Assembly (NCBI GenBank): GCA_019117485.1
Contig: DWZQ01000021.1
Span: 1 to 64,000, forward strand
Direction: 5' to 3'
Source of the DNA: Candidatus Agathobaculum intestinipullorum
GTDB taxonomy: Bacteria > Bacillota > Clostridia > Oscillospirales > Butyricicoccaceae
Length of the DNA stretch: 64,000 nt
This document shows, piece after piece, positions 29,814 to 39,921 of the stretch (its first letter is position 1; the number at the start of each line of letters is the position of its first letter). The notes under the pieces were generated by a model, which ran no database searches, was not told where the DNA came from, and saw only the letters and a list, made by a program, of their open reading frames with translations. Position numbers and translations under genes: made by a program.

Positions 29814-31580
29814 ATGGCGTTTGACCGTGGATTTCTGGACGAGTTATCCGCGCGCAGCGATATTGTGGATATCGTATCCCAATACGTGCAGCTGAAAAAA
29901 AGCGGCGCAAACTACTTTGCCCTTTGCCCATTCCACAACGAGAAAACGCCGTCCTTTTCGGTTGCACCGGACAAGCAGATTTTTCACTGCTTTGGCTGCG
30001 GTGCAGGCGGCGGTGTCATCACCTTCGTGATGAAGGCCGAAGGACTGGAATTTCCAGATGCGGTGCGCTATCTGGCGGCGCGCGCAGGCATGGAGGTACC
30101 CGAGCAGGGGGAGGCTGATCGTAAGGCCGCACGCCATCGTGACCGGTTGTATGCTCTGTGCAAAGATGCGGCGCGGTTCTATTATGATACGTTATGGCTG
30201 CCGGAAAACCGCGCGGCACAGCAGTATTTCCTCCGGCGTGGATTGCACCGGCGCACGATGAACCGCTTCGGGTTGGGCTATGCGCCTGATTCCTTTCATG
30301 CATTGCTCGACGCGATGACCGCCAAAGGCTATACACGCGACGAGATGATGGACGCAGGTTTGCTCAGCCGCAGTGAAAAGGGGCATGTGTACGACCGTTT
30401 TCGCGGGCGCGTCATGTTCCCAATCATTGACGTGCGTGGCAATGTGATCGCCTTCGGTGGGCGCGTGCTGGACGATTCCAAGCCTAAGTACCTCAACTCG
30501 CCCGAAACACCGATATTCCATAAGAGCCGCAACCTGTTTGCGCTCAACCTGTCCAAGACGACCAAAAGCGGATATTTTATCTTAGCTGAGGGCTATATGG
30601 ACGTGATTGCACTGCACCAGGCTGGGTTTGATTGTGCGGTGGCTTCGCTCGGTACTTCGCTGACGGAAGAGCAGGCGCGTATCATCGCACGCCATGTCGA
30701 CCGTATCGTTATTTCCTACGATGCGGATGGGGCAGGGCAGGCGGCCGCGCAACGCGCAATCGACATTTTGAAAAAATGCGATTTACAGGTCAAGGTGCTT
30801 AAGATCCCCGGGGCGAAAGATCCGGATGAGTTTATCAAGGCCAAGGGGTCGGACGCGTTCCGCGCGCTCATTGAGCATAGCGAGGATCACAATGCGTTCC
30901 GACTGGAACAGATTGCGGGCAAGTATGACCTTGAAGATGACGAAGCGCGCGTGCTGTTCTTACGGGACGCAGCACGCATGCTTGCGGGCATTGAGAGCAG
31001 CATCGAGCGCGAGGTATATGCCGGACGCGCGGCCAAAATGGCGGGCGTGACCGCAGAGGCAATGAATGTCGAGGTGCGGCGCGAGCTGGGCGTGCGCCGC
31101 AAGCGGCAGAAAACCGCCGAGCGACGCGAGATCCGTTCGCCGGTCGGCATGGCGCAGCCTAAGGACAGAACGCTTGCCTATGCGGATGTCAAGTCTGCAA
31201 AGGCGGAGGAAAACGTGCTGCGGCTATTGTTTTTCGATCAGAAGCTGATGGCGGGCATGGAAAAAAAACTGCCGCCGTCGTGGTTTTCTGCGCCGGTGCT
31301 GCGTAAGATATATGAGCGCGCGCTTGCGCTCGACCAGAATGGCCAGATGGTGGATATCCTGTCCTTCGAGGGGTGGCTGGAAGAAAACGAGATGAGCTTG
31401 CTTTCCGGCATCCTCGGGCAGGGCATCCCGCCGGGTGACCACCGGCAGGAATTGCAGGAATACATAGGTACGATACGCATGCAGCGTGTCAAGGACGGTA
31501 CGATTACCGAGGCGGGTGAGGATCCGCTGCTGACTTTTGGACGCATAAAAAAACAAAACGCGGGAGGACAAACGATATGA
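29814..31580 (+). CDS. dnaG: DNA primase DnaG
   Basis: DnaG makes RNA primers at the replication fork. The 588-residue protein has an N-terminal CHC2 zinc finger ([15 protein letters not shown], then [11 protein letters not shown], Cys/His about 38-64). The core domain reaches the TOPRIM fold ([30 protein letters not shown], about 255-330). A C-terminal DnaB-binding region follows. AAAGGAGGTGGGCAA precedes ATG 29814. Its stop overlaps the rpoD start by four bases, the ancient macromolecular-synthesis arrangement without rpsU. Confidence 0.97.
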   Translation: MAFDRGFLDELSARSDIVDIVSQYVQLKKSGANYFALCPFHNEKTPSFSVAPDKQIFHCFGCGAGGGVITFVMKAEGLEFPDAVRYLAARAGMEVPEQGEADRKAARHRDRLYALCKDAARFYYDTLWLPENRAAQQYFLRRGLHRRTMNRFGLGYAPDSFHALLDAMTAKGYTRDEMMDAGLLSRSEKGHVYDRFRGRVMFPIIDVRGNVIAFGGRVLDDSKPKYLNSPETPIFHKSRNLFALNLSKTTKSGYFILAEGYMDVIALHQAGFDCAVASLGTSLTEEQARIIARHVDRIVISYDADGAGQAAAQRAIDILKKCDLQVKVLKIPGAKDPDEFIKAKGSDAFRALIEHSEDHNAFRLEQIAGKYDLEDDEARVLFLRDAARMLAGIESSIEREVYAGRAAKMAGVTAEAMNVEVRRELGVRRKRQKTAERREIRSPVGMAQPKDRTLAYADVKSAKAEENVLRLLFFDQKLMAGMEKKLPPSWFSAPVLRKIYERALALDQNGQMVDILSFEGWLEENEMSLLSGILGQGIPPGDHRQELQEYIGTIRMQRVKDGTITEAGEDPLLTFGRIKKQNAGGQTI

Positions 31581-32809
31581 CGACGACGGGCAACGCAAAC
31601 ACACCGGAGCAGGCAGTGGATCCGCAGCAGGTAGTAAGAGACCTGTTGGCCCTTGGCAAGAAAAACGGCAGGCTGACTCTTAAGGAGATCGCGGATGCAC
31701 TCAGCCAGTTGGATATGGAGAGCGAAGACATCGACAAGCTGTACGAAACGCTCGAATCCATGGGCATCGAGATCGAAACCGAGGGTGTGTTGGAAAAGGC
31801 GCTGGGTGACGATGACGACGAAGTGTTCGAGCCGGAGGATGTCGAGGAGGTTCCCGAGGAGGAGCTGATCGATACCTCAGCGATGGCTGAAACCTTTGCG
31901 ATTGACGATCCGGTGCGCATGTACCTCAAGGAGATCGGCAAGGTTGACCTGCTTTCACCCGAGGAGGAGGTCACGCTGGCCGAACAGATGCAGAAGGGCA
32001 ATGAGGCGGTTGCGCGCATTGCAGCCGAGGGCGACAACATCCCGGCTGATGAACGTGTCGTTCTCGATCGTGATGTGAAAATCGGCGAAAAAGCGAAAAA
32101 ACGTCTGGCCGAGGCGAACCTTCGTCTGGTCGTGTCGATTGCCAAGCGTTATGTCGGCCGTGGCATGCTCTTCCTTGACCTGATTCAAGAAGGTAATCTC
32201 GGCCTGATTAAGGCGGTTGAGAAGTTCGATTCGACCAAAGGCTTTAAATTCTCGACCTATGCAACATGGTGGATCCGGCAGGCAATCACGCGCGCGATTG
32301 CCGATCAGGCGCGCACAATCCGCATCCCGGTACACATGGTCGAGACGATCAACAAGGTCATCCGTGTTTCGCGCCAGCTGTTGCAGGAACTCGGTCACGA
32401 CCCCAGCCCGGAGGAAATTGCTAAGGAGATGAATATGCCGGTTGACCGCGTGCGCGATATCCTTAAGATCGCGCAGGAGCCGGTATCGCTCGAAACTCCG
32501 ATTGGCGAGGAGGAGGACTCCCACCTTGGCGACTTTATCCCGGACGACGATGCGCCCGAACCGGCCGAAGCGGCTTCGTTCATGCTGCTCAAGGAGCAGC
32601 TGGTTGAGGTACTCAAGACACTGACCCCGCGTGAGGAAAAAGTGCTGCGTCTGCGCTTCGGTATCGAGGACGGACACACCCGTACGCTCGAAGAGGTTGG
32701 CAAGGAGTTCAATGTGACGCGCGAACGTATCCGCCAGATTGAGGCTAAGGCGTTGCGTAAGCTGCGCCACCCCTCGCGCTCGAAGAAGTTGAAAGATTTC
32801 TTGAACTGA
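31577..32809 (+). CDS. rpoD: RNA polymerase primary sigma factor (SigA/RpoD)
   Basis: This housekeeping sigma-70 has 410 residues. It has a short acidic region 1.1 (about 1-100, with [16 protein letters not shown]) and region 1.2 [18 protein letters not shown]. Region 2 includes [20 protein letters not shown] and the -10-recognising [19 protein letters not shown]. Region 3 includes [12 protein letters not shown]. Region 4 carries the -35-binding [20 protein letters not shown]. The end [10 protein letters not shown] is standard. It overlaps dnaG by four bases and has a strong terminator downstream. Confidence 0.98.
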   Translation: MTTTGNANTPEQAVDPQQVVRDLLALGKKNGRLTLKEIADALSQLDMESEDIDKLYETLESMGIEIETEGVLEKALGDDDDEVFEPEDVEEVPEEELIDTSAMAETFAIDDPVRMYLKEIGKVDLLSPEEEVTLAEQMQKGNEAVARIAAEGDNIPADERVVLDRDVKIGEKAKKRLAEANLRLVVSIAKRYVGRGMLFLDLIQEGNLGLIKAVEKFDSTKGFKFSTYATWWIRQAITRAIADQARTIRIPVHMVETINKVIRVSRQLLQELGHDPSPEEIAKEMNMPVDRVRDILKIAQEPVSLETPIGEEEDSHLGDFIPDDDAPEPAEAASFMLLKEQLVEVLKTLTPREEKVLRLRFGIEDGHTRTLEEVGKEFNVTRERIRQIEAKALRKLRHPSRSKKLKDFLN

Positions 32810-32816
32810 AAAAAGG

Positions 32817-32850
32817 AAGCCCCGGCCGATTGTTCGGCCGGGGCTTTGTT
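32817..32850 (+). terminator. Terminator of dnaG-rpoD
   Basis: AAGCCCCGGCCGA and TCGGCCGGGGCTT form a 13-bp perfect stem with a four-base loop, followed by TGTTGT. Confidence 0.8.
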
Positions 32851-32917
32851 GTCAAACTGGCAGGGCTGTTCTGAAGAGAGGGCTGCCGGATGGCAGCAGA
32901 TGGTGGTATTGGAGAAG

Positions 32918-32958
32918 CAAAAAGCAGGCCGGCATGGCTTTCCGCCATGCCGGCCTGC
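32918..32958 (-). terminator. Terminator of the lipoprotein gene
   Basis: GCAGGCCGGCATGGC and GCCATGCCGGCCTGC form a 15-bp perfect stem with a five-base loop. On the minus strand TTTTTGC follows. Confidence 0.85.
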
Positions 32959-32987
32959 AACAATTCAGCGACTGCGCATAGGTTCCG

Positions 32988-34100
32988 TTATTCTTCTGTT
33001 TCCTGCTCGGTGGAGTCAGGTGAGGTGGTGGAATCTGTGCCGGTCTTGATAGCCGTATCACCTTCGGTTGGCAAGTCGGTCGGTATGTCGCTCAGTTTAA
33101 CTTCTTCAACCTGATCAGAGCCTTCGCCGACCTGATGATATAGTGTGGAGGTGTCCGATGAAATGAAGTAGGTACCCATCAGCGAATTGGTGCCGACATC
33201 GTTTTTGCCATAGACATAGACGGTCAGGCATGCTTTTCCGTCCACCATGACAAAGCCAGGGCCGGGTTTCAGGCTGTACTCGGTCATGGATTCGCCCGGA
33301 AGTCCGATCTCTTCCGGTGTGACTGAATACATCAGAACCTTGGCACCCGAGAAAGACAGGAAAGAACCGGCTTCCTGAAGCGAAGTAGTAAAGTCCTGCC
33401 CGTCAATTTGATCCAGTGTGATCAGGCAGCTGGTCGGCGTCCAGTCGATTCGGACACGGAATCGCCTTTGAGTGTTGTGCTCATATTCCGCATAGGTAAG
33501 GGAGGCTGCATCCTCTGCATTTTCCTCGTCCCCATCGCTCTGTTCTTTGCTTTCTTCACCTTCGCTCTCTGCGCTGGTTTCGCTGGTAGTTCCGGCGGTA
33601 GAGGACTGTATCGGCGCGCCGCTTTCATCTGTGGCAACTGCCTGACGGTACATCGTAACCGAACCTACGCGGGTATCATAGGATACAGGCTCGTCCTCAC
33701 TGCCTTCGAGTTGCAGCGCGTATTCCTCGCCTTCCAGCAGGCTCACATAAGATTGCACGACCGCAGCCGATTGCCCTTCAAGGAATTGCTGGTAGTCGTA
33801 GGCAATATAGTTTTCTACTTCTGTTTCAGTGGCTGCGGCAGCATCTTGTTCGCCGTCCTGTTCGGCGGTATCCTGCTCTTCATCAGCGCCGCTGTCTCCC
33901 TCGCCTTCTTCTTCAGAGACCGGAGAAAGCGTTGCAACAAGTTGTCCGCCGGTTTCCGCGGTGAGAAATTGCTCAATAGAGGGGATAGTATCCCCTTCAA
34001 AGGTGTAAGAAGAGAGCGTATTATCCTCCGCCTTATCCTTGCCGCAGGCCGAAAGCAAGATACATATCATCAGAGGAAGCAATAGCCGATATCGTTTCAT
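32988..34100 (-). CDS. Predicted lipoprotein with a long acidic linker, function unknown
   Basis: The 370-residue product starts MKRYRLLLPLMICILLSACG, a type II signal peptide with lipobox LSAC (Cys19). It should therefore be a lipoprotein on the outer face of the membrane. Residues about 60-100 and 180-215 are rich in Glu, Asp, Ser and Thr and probably disordered. Between and after them lie folded-looking segments (about 105-165 and 220-330). No known domain is recognised. The nearest Shine-Dalgarno (AGGAG) lies 16 bases before the ATG, unusually far. It stands alone, divergent from the MCP gene. Confidence 0.8.
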   Translation of the reverse strand: MKRYRLLLPLMICILLSACGKDKAEDNTLSSYTFEGDTIPSIEQFLTAETGGQLVATLSPVSEEEGEGDSGADEEQDTAEQDGEQDAAAATETEVENYIAYDYQQFLEGQSAAVVQSYVSLLEGEEYALQLEGSEDEPVSYDTRVGSVTMYRQAVATDESGAPIQSSTAGTTSETSAESEGEESKEQSDGDEENAEDAASLTYAEYEHNTQRRFRVRIDWTPTSCLITLDQIDGQDFTTSLQEAGSFLSFSGAKVLMYSVTPEEIGLPGESMTEYSLKPGPGFVMVDGKACLTVYVYGKNDVGTNSLMGTYFISSDTSTLYHQVGEGSDQVEEVKLSDIPTDLPTEGDTAIKTGTDSTTSPDSTEQETEE

Positions 34101-34147
34101 CTGTTGAAAATTGATGCTCCTTTCGAGAATTATGCTATACATTAAAT

Positions 34148-34176
34148 ATAGTACATGCTTTGCACGATAAACGCAA
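34148..34176 (-). promoter_or_regulatory. Promoter of the lipoprotein gene
   Basis: On the minus strand TTGCGT (34176-34171) and TACTAT (34153-34148) are 17 bases apart, about 48 bases before the start codon. Confidence 0.5.
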
Positions 34177-34244
34177 GGGTTATCTAAAAAAAAGCCTGTG
34201 ATTTCCACAAAGAAGAGAGATGATAAAAAAATCACAAAAGATCG

Positions 34245-34271
34245 TTATCTTCGGAAAAGAATGGACGATAT
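34245..34271 (+). promoter_or_regulatory. Sigma-28-like promoter of the MCP gene
   Basis: TTAT (34245-34248), a 15-base gap, then GACGATAT (34264-34271). The -10 differs by one base from the sigma-D/FliA consensus GCCGATAT; the -35 is a weaker match to TAAA. The same TTAT-15-GACGATA arrangement occurs before the SLH gene. The predicted leader is about 50 bases. Confidence 0.5.
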
Positions 34272-34326
34272 ATAAAAATATCTATTATCTTACAAAAAAT
34301 TAGGTGAGGGGAAAAGGTGGTTGCAC

Positions 34327-36300
34327 ATGAAAAGTGTGAAAAGTAAGATCTTGCTTGGGATGGTGGCTACTATTGTAATTGGCATGCTTGTGGTAGGCCT
34401 GACGAGCATCTTCTTGAGCCTAACCAGTTCGAAAGAAATGCTGCAAACATCGATGCAGGGCACAGCAGATATTGCGGCTGCACGCGTGGAGTTTGAGCTT
34501 CGCGCTTATACTGAAACAGCATCTATGGCTGGACAGAATGCACTACTGTCTGATGAGACGGCCACGGTTGCGGAAAAGGAAGAGTATGTTAACCGGATGG
34601 CTACTGAGTTTGGCATGACGCGTGGCAATCTGCTTGATTTGAATGGTGACAGCCTGTTTGATGGCAATAACTACGCGGACCGTGAGTACTTCCAGCGCGC
34701 TAAGGGAGGCGAGAGCTTTGTATCCACGCCTACGCTTAGTAAGGTTACCGGCGAACTGTCTATTTTGGTTGCGGCACCGGTTTATGAGGGTGGCAACAAC
34801 GCAAACGAGATCGTAGGTGTAGTATATTTTGTGCCGGAAGAGACATTCTTGAACGATATTATGATGTCGGTCAATGTCAGCGAGAACAGCGAAGCATTTA
34901 TGCTGGATAAAACCGGTACGACTATTGCGGATATTACAATGGAAACGGTTTCCACGCAAAACGTTGAGGAAGAAGCCAAGTCGGATTCTTCCTTGGAGCA
35001 GTTGGCGGTATATGCTGCGGACATGCGTGCAGGCAACACCGGCGTTGGTGAGTATACCATGAGTGGCTCAACAAAGCTTTTGGCATATGCGCCAATAAAT
35101 AATACTGATGGCTGGAGCTTGGGTGTGGCAACGCCCCTTTCGGATTTGATGGGCAGCGTTTATACTTCTTCAATCATTATTGGTATCCTGATTGTAGCTG
35201 TGACGCTCATCGGTGTTGTTGTTGCAATCCGTGTGGCTACTGCGATTGGCCGCCCGTTGCAGCTGTGCACGGAACGTATCCATCAGTTGAGCGAAGGTGA
35301 CCTTTCTTCCCCGGTTCCTGAGATTAAGAGCAAGGACGAAACTGGCAGGTTGGCAAGACAGACCACCTTGATTGTCGAGCACTTGCAGGATCTGATCGGG
35401 GATATGGTGTACCTGCTGGGTGAAATGTCGGAAGGTAATTTCAATGTCCGCTCCAAGAGCTATGACTTCTATAAGGGCGACTATGAAATGCTGCTGATCA
35501 ATTTCCGTCAGATTGCGCATGGATTAAGCGACACCATGCAGCAGATTGGTACGGCCTCCCATCAAGTTTCCGCAGGTGCGGAGCAGGTTTCTTCTGGCGC
35601 GCAGTCGCTAGCACAGGGTGCGACGGAGCAGGCCAGCGCAGTGGAAGAATTGTCAGCAACGATCAATGATATCGCTAACGATAGTCAGCGCACCGCTGAA
35701 TTGGCGATGCAGTCGAAGCAGGCTGCTGATAGCGCGGGTGCAGAGTTGACCGCGAGCAACGAGTACATCCAGACTCTGGGCGACGCGATGAAGAATATTT
35801 CCGAGTCGTCGCAGGAAATTAGCAAGATTATTGCTACTATCGAAAATATTGCATTCCAGACCAATATTCTGGCGCTGAACGCTGCGGTTGAGGCAGCGCG
35901 TGCAGGTACGGCGGGCAAGGGCTTTGCGGTTGTTGCAGATGAGGTGCGCAATTTGGCTTCCAAGTCGGATCAGGCGGCTAAGGCGACCAAGGATCTCATC
36001 GAAAAGTCCATCAATGCGGTGAGTGACGGCGTGGGCCTGATGGATAAGGTTTCCAGTGCAGTCAATAGCGTTATGCAGTCGGCATCTGTCGCTGTTACCG
36101 GCATGGATGAAGTGGCAGAGGCTGTGCAGCGCGAGACAGAGGCTGTCCTGCAGATTACGCAGGGTATTGACCAGATCTCCAGCGTTGTTCAGACGAACTC
36201 CGCAACGGCGGAAGAGTCTGCTGCGGCAAGCGAAGAGCTTTCCGGTCAGGCCGAGATGCTCAAGTCTTTGATCGGCAACTTCAAGCTGCGTCAGGACTAA
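34327..36300 (+). CDS. Methyl-accepting chemotaxis protein
   Basis: This transmembrane chemoreceptor has 657 residues. TM1 is at about 8-30 and an extracellular sensor, probably a double-Cache fold, at about 31-280. TM2 is at about 281-304 ([19 protein letters not shown]). A HAMP domain follows to about 360 and then a signalling coiled coil. The kinase-contact hairpin reads [20 protein letters not shown] and [13 protein letters not shown] (about 507-545). The ligand is unknown. The start at 34327 lies seven bases after AAAGGTGG. It probably belongs to the FliA regulon (see promoter) and has its own terminator. Confidence 0.95.
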   Translation: MKSVKSKILLGMVATIVIGMLVVGLTSIFLSLTSSKEMLQTSMQGTADIAAARVEFELRAYTETASMAGQNALLSDETATVAEKEEYVNRMATEFGMTRGNLLDLNGDSLFDGNNYADREYFQRAKGGESFVSTPTLSKVTGELSILVAAPVYEGGNNANEIVGVVYFVPEETFLNDIMMSVNVSENSEAFMLDKTGTTIADITMETVSTQNVEEEAKSDSSLEQLAVYAADMRAGNTGVGEYTMSGSTKLLAYAPINNTDGWSLGVATPLSDLMGSVYTSSIIIGILIVAVTLIGVVVAIRVATAIGRPLQLCTERIHQLSEGDLSSPVPEIKSKDETGRLARQTTLIVEHLQDLIGDMVYLLGEMSEGNFNVRSKSYDFYKGDYEMLLINFRQIAHGLSDTMQQIGTASHQVSAGAEQVSSGAQSLAQGATEQASAVEELSATINDIANDSQRTAELAMQSKQAADSAGAELTASNEYIQTLGDAMKNISESSQEISKIIATIENIAFQTNILALNAAVEAARAGTAGKGFAVVADEVRNLASKSDQAAKATKDLIEKSINAVSDGVGLMDKVSSAVNSVMQSASVAVTGMDEVAEAVQRETEAVLQITQGIDQISSVVQTNSATAEESAAASEELSGQAEMLKSLIGNFKLRQD

Positions 36301-36305
36301 TGGAT

Positions 36306-36345
36306 AACTCCCCGTCTGAACAGGCGGGGAGTTGCTTTTTAGTCT
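36306..36345 (+). terminator. Terminator of the MCP gene
   Basis: AACTCCCCGTC and GGCGGGGAGTT pair with one wobble around a six-base loop, followed by GCTTTTT. Its tail abuts the promoter of the next gene. Confidence 0.8.
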
Positions 36346-36371
36346 TATTTTCTTTAGGTGCTGGACGATAA
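36345..36371 (+). promoter_or_regulatory. Sigma-28-like promoter of the SLH protein gene
   Basis: TTAT (36345-36348), a 15-base gap, then GACGATAA (36364-36371). This matches the MCP promoter in spacing and sequence. The predicted leader is about 37 bases. Confidence 0.5.
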
Positions 36372-36414
36372 GAAATATAAGGATTGCTATGCGAAATTAG
36401 GAAGGAGATGGCAA

Positions 36415-38673
36415 TTGGATATGCGGAAGAGATGGGAACGGATTCTTGCGCTACTATTATCCGTGTTTTTGGTATTGCCTACGGCAGCGTTTGCTGTGGA
36501 CGAAGGTGAGGGTGGTGAGTCTGGAAGCGGCAATGATAAGACGGCGCAGGTGTCTTTCAAAGGGACTTCCTGGACATGGGGTAACGATGTGGATACTGTG
36601 GTGAAAGCAGGAGGGAGCACATCGTTTCCGATTACCATGAAAGAAGGCAGCCGGCTGAAAACTGTGCTGGTGAAGATAGCGGGCGAAGATGCTGAGGATG
36701 ATGAGGATGGCGTAACCATTGAGCTGAATGCAGACACCATCACCGGCACCGCTGACGATATTACGGCGACGATTGATGCGTGGCCGGTGCGGTCGCGCAC
36801 CTTTAGCCTGACTGTGGCGGCAGACGCTTCTCTGGCTGACAACCTTGTTGTCTCTGTTTCGGCCACGACGGAGTCGATCCGCTATAGTGCGCGTATTCAT
36901 GAAGAAAGCGGTTCCGCGATCACGAATGGTAGTCAGGACGAGGCCAAACACGGCAGCGAGGTTACGCTTGGCGTAGTGCCGGACGATGGCTATCGACTCA
37001 GTAGCTTGGAGATCGAATATGGGTCTGCCACCACGACATTGACCGCTGGTGTGGACGATTGGAATGGATTGGAAGTCACATGGAACGCCGAGGGCAATAC
37101 CACGGTATCGGGTGAGATTTATGATAATCTGGACGTTGAAGCCGTGGTAGAGGAAATACCGATAGAATACGATGTGACGATCGACGTTGACAGCGGAATG
37201 GAATTGGTGCGGCCGAGCAACCGGGTTACCAGTCTGCTGCAGGGAGAGCGTTTGGAAGTACGCGTTAAAGCCAAGACCGGCTATCTGATCAGCGATTGTT
37301 CGATTCGATATGGAAAGAGTTATGCGACCTGGGCTAGCGGCCAGAGTGCAATGCAGATGGGCAATGACCGTGTGCAGGTGCAACAAAAGTCCGGTGAGGT
37401 ATGGTTTTACCTGCCGGAGGTATATGCAGATACCGACATTGTGTTCACTTCGGATTATGACCCGGATAATATCCCCATAGAGATCGACGAGGGTTACCGT
37501 ATCAATATAGACAGTAGCTGTGGCGAAACCGTAGCGCGTGGCGATGACGCAGAATTTTATATCTATACGACATCAGACAGCTATTCGGTTAACAAGGTCA
37601 CGCTGACCGTTGGCGAAAGCACGGCCTCGGCTGACCCGTCGGACGGTGAGATCCGCGTCGGGCGTAAAACGTACGAGATCGAGGACATGGGCGACGGAGA
37701 GTACACGCTTTACGTGGATAATATTACCGAGCCGGTGACGGTTGCGGCGACTTCGTCCGGTTCGGAGACGGTTTCCCGGCCGACGCTGACGATCAAATCT
37801 TCCAGCCATGTGACAATTACCAAGAGCGTATCTTCCAGCCGGGTTGATGCGGGCGATGATGTAAATTTCTACTTTACGCCCAGCACCAATTATAAGATAG
37901 ATCAGATTACGCTCAAAGTTGGTAGTAATTCACGTACAGTCAGCGCGGATAAGACATATATTCGGGTGGATGGTGAAACCTATCAGATGAGTCGCAGCGC
38001 AAGCGGTACAGTGACGCTGTTTGTGACCGATATTGACCAGAATATTACTGTTTCTGCCACAACATACTATTCAACCAGCCCGATCGAACCGACCAATACG
38101 ATCCGGATCAATACGTCCAGTCGCAGCGCATTTATGAATGGTTATGCGGATGGAACATTCCGACCGCAGAGTTATATGACGCGCGCAGAAGCCGTTGTGA
38201 TGCTGTACCGGTTGTGTACGGTTAATGTAGACAGCGGTACGGTGGGGAGTTCGTTCCGCGATGTGCCGTCGGGTATGTGGTGCGCGCGGGAGGTAAACGC
38301 GTTTGCATATGCGGGTATTATCGATCAGACCAGCTATTTCTACCCGGATACATATATCACCCGGGCGGAACTGACTGAAATGCTGTACCGTCTGGCGGGT
38401 TCGCCGAGCGTAAGCAGTAGTGCGCCTTCGTTCAATGATATCGGTAATGTTTCCAGTAGCAACGCTATCCGCTACGCTGCATATCGTGGCTGGGTAAACG
38501 GCTATGATGATGGATCGTTCCGGCCATATGTATATATCGAGCGCAGCGAGGTGGCAGCACTTATGACGCGTGTGCTGGGTCGTACATCGGGAGGCACCAG
38601 TATTTATTATTCGGATGTACCGTATACGCATTGGGCATATCGCTATATTCAACTAGCATCTTCCTATGTGTAA
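36415..38673 (+). CDS. Secreted S-layer-homology (SLH) domain protein
   Basis: This surface protein of about 752 residues starts with a signal peptide (RKRWERILALLLSVFLVLPT, then AAFA, cleavage near 29). A long region with repeated beta-rich modules spans about 40-560, including RVDAGDDVNFYFTPSTNYKI-type repeats. Three SLH repeats lie at about 572-752 (NGYADGTFRPQSYMTRAEAV; PDTYITRAELTEMLYRLAG; NGYDDGSFRPYVYIERSEVA), which anchor to cell-wall polymers. The TTG at 36415 is seven bases from AAGGAG and preferred; ATG 36421 is the alternative. The 5' promoter resembles the MCP promoter, so it may be made with the flagellar regulon. Its role (adhesin or envelope protein) is open. Confidence 0.85.
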   Translation: MDMRKRWERILALLLSVFLVLPTAAFAVDEGEGGESGSGNDKTAQVSFKGTSWTWGNDVDTVVKAGGSTSFPITMKEGSRLKTVLVKIAGEDAEDDEDGVTIELNADTITGTADDITATIDAWPVRSRTFSLTVAADASLADNLVVSVSATTESIRYSARIHEESGSAITNGSQDEAKHGSEVTLGVVPDDGYRLSSLEIEYGSATTTLTAGVDDWNGLEVTWNAEGNTTVSGEIYDNLDVEAVVEEIPIEYDVTIDVDSGMELVRPSNRVTSLLQGERLEVRVKAKTGYLISDCSIRYGKSYATWASGQSAMQMGNDRVQVQQKSGEVWFYLPEVYADTDIVFTSDYDPDNIPIEIDEGYRINIDSSCGETVARGDDAEFYIYTTSDSYSVNKVTLTVGESTASADPSDGEIRVGRKTYEIEDMGDGEYTLYVDNITEPVTVAATSSGSETVSRPTLTIKSSSHVTITKSVSSSRVDAGDDVNFYFTPSTNYKIDQITLKVGSNSRTVSADKTYIRVDGETYQMSRSASGTVTLFVTDIDQNITVSATTYYSTSPIEPTNTIRINTSSRSAFMNGYADGTFRPQSYMTRAEAVVMLYRLCTVNVDSGTVGSSFRDVPSGMWCAREVNAFAYAGIIDQTSYFYPDTYITRAELTEMLYRLAGSPSVSSSAPSFNDIGNVSSSNAIRYAAYRGWVNGYDDGSFRPYVYIERSEVAALMTRVLGRTSGGTSIYYSDVPYTHWAYRYIQLASSYV

Positions 38674-38678
38674 TGGAG

Positions 38679-38720
38679 CTGCACAGGCTTAGTCATATGA
38701 CTAAGCCTGTGCAGTTTTTG
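38679..38720 (+). terminator. Terminator with a 36-base perfect palindrome
   Basis: The two 18-base arms starting CTGCACAGGCTTAGTCAT are exactly complementary with no loop bases unpaired in sequence, followed by TTTTTGTTTTTT. It closes the SLH gene. Confidence 0.85.
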
Positions 38721-38957
38721 TTTTTTACATAGCAGGTTAAATCTGGATAAAATGACATGTTATAGGTGGCTGTGAGGAGGCAAACCAAAGTATACAAAAA
38801 AAAGTTGCGCTGCGAAAATAAATGAGTATCGCGCCTTCGAATAATTATTATCCAACAAATTTGGCACATTTAGATATAAAAAAAGCGAAAAATACAAAGA
38901 AAAATGCCTTGTTTGTGCAATGTGACAAGAAAGATGAGAAAAAAATGCCGGAAGTTA

Positions 38958-38986
38958 TTGAAAAAATGCTCGTTTGATAGTAAAAT
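38958..38986 (+). promoter_or_regulatory. Promoter of the flagellar operon
   Basis: TTGAAA (38958-38963) and TAAAAT (38981-38986) are 17 bases apart, about 50 bases before flgB. This is a sigma-A-type promoter, in line with sigma-A-type promoters of early flagellar operons such as fla/che in Bacillus. The AT-rich 38721-38957 stretch before it shows no gene and may hold regulatory sites. Confidence 0.65.
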
Positions 38987-39036
38987 ATAAACAAACTTAT
39001 ATACGCATGAAAAGATAGTTGGGAGGCCCAAACGAT

Positions 39037-39420
39037 ATGGAATCGATTACCAGCAATGCGCTGTTGATGATGGAGAAGTCACTGGACTTCTTATGGACAA
39101 AGCAGACGGCGATTTTAGACAATCTGGCCAATGTAGAAACGCCCAACTACAAAACCAAATATGTAACGTTTGAAGAAACGTTCCGCTCCCGGTTGCAAGC
39201 GGCGGCTGGAGGCAATGCGTCGGATCTGCGTGAGACAATTGACGGTGCACAGGCAACGGTGCATGTAGCGGAAAATGAAAGTGCGCGCATGGATGGGAAC
39301 GGTGTGGATGCCACTGAGCAGAGCATCGAGTTAGCGCGCAACGCGTTGCAGCAGCAGCATGTAATGAACGCGATATCGGATAATTTAGCTTTGCTGCGTG
39401 CAGCGATCCGTGGACAGTAA
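39037..39420 (+). CDS. flgB: Flagellar basal-body rod protein FlgB
   Basis: FlgB forms the proximal rod. The 127-residue protein has the rod-protein N-terminal motif TAILDNLANVETPNYKTKYV (about 24-43) and a C-terminal amphipathic helix (ELARNALQQQHVMNAISDNL). These two ends coil together in the rod. The start at 39037 has GGGAGG. It is the first gene of the long motility operon and lies 15 bp from flgC. Confidence 0.95.
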   Translation: MESITSNALLMMEKSLDFLWTKQTAILDNLANVETPNYKTKYVTFEETFRSRLQAAAGGNASDLRETIDGAQATVHVAENESARMDGNGVDATEQSIELARNALQQQHVMNAISDNLALLRAAIRGQ

Positions 39421-39435
39421 GGAGGGGAATGAACA

Positions 39436-39903
39436 ATGGCTTTTCTGAGCTCGATGAATATTACCGGGTCGGGGCTGACTGCACAACAGCTGCGGCTGGA
39501 TGTCATTTCAGAAAATGTATCTAACATCAATACTACGCGCGTGGAGGGCGGCGGCGGTCCGTATCAGCGCAAAATTGTAGTCATGGAGGCCGATGGAGGC
39601 AGAAATACGTTTAGGGATGTGCTCGCAAAGGCTGCGGGTAATATTCCTGCGGCTACAGGGGATTTATCAGAAACGGGCGGGGTCCGCGTCACGCAAATCG
39701 TGGAGGACACTAGCCCGTTTAAGCTGCAATATGACCCGACGCATCCGGATGCCAACGAAGAGGGCTATGTGGAAATGCCCAACGTTGACTTGGTCAAGGA
39801 AGTCACGGATGCCATGGCGGCTACGCAGGCGTTTTCGGCTAATGTAACCGCGTTTAATACGCTCAAAACAGTAGCCACGCGTGCGCTCGATATCGGCAAA
39901 TAA
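39436..39903 (+). CDS. flgC: Flagellar basal-body rod protein FlgC
   Basis: FlgC is the second proximal rod subunit, 155 residues. It has MNITGSGLTAQQLRLDVISE with NVSNINTTRVEGGGGPYQRK (about 25-44). The C-terminus VDLVKEVTDAMAATQAFSAN is the conserved rod/hook helix. GAGGGGAATGAACA lies before the ATG. Intact and of typical length. Confidence 0.96.
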   Translation: MAFLSSMNITGSGLTAQQLRLDVISENVSNINTTRVEGGGGPYQRKIVVMEADGGRNTFRDVLAKAAGNIPAATGDLSETGGVRVTQIVEDTSPFKLQYDPTHPDANEEGYVEMPNVDLVKEVTDAMAATQAFSANVTAFNTLKTVATRALDIGK

Positions 39904-39921
39904 AAGGGGAGGGAATAAGTT

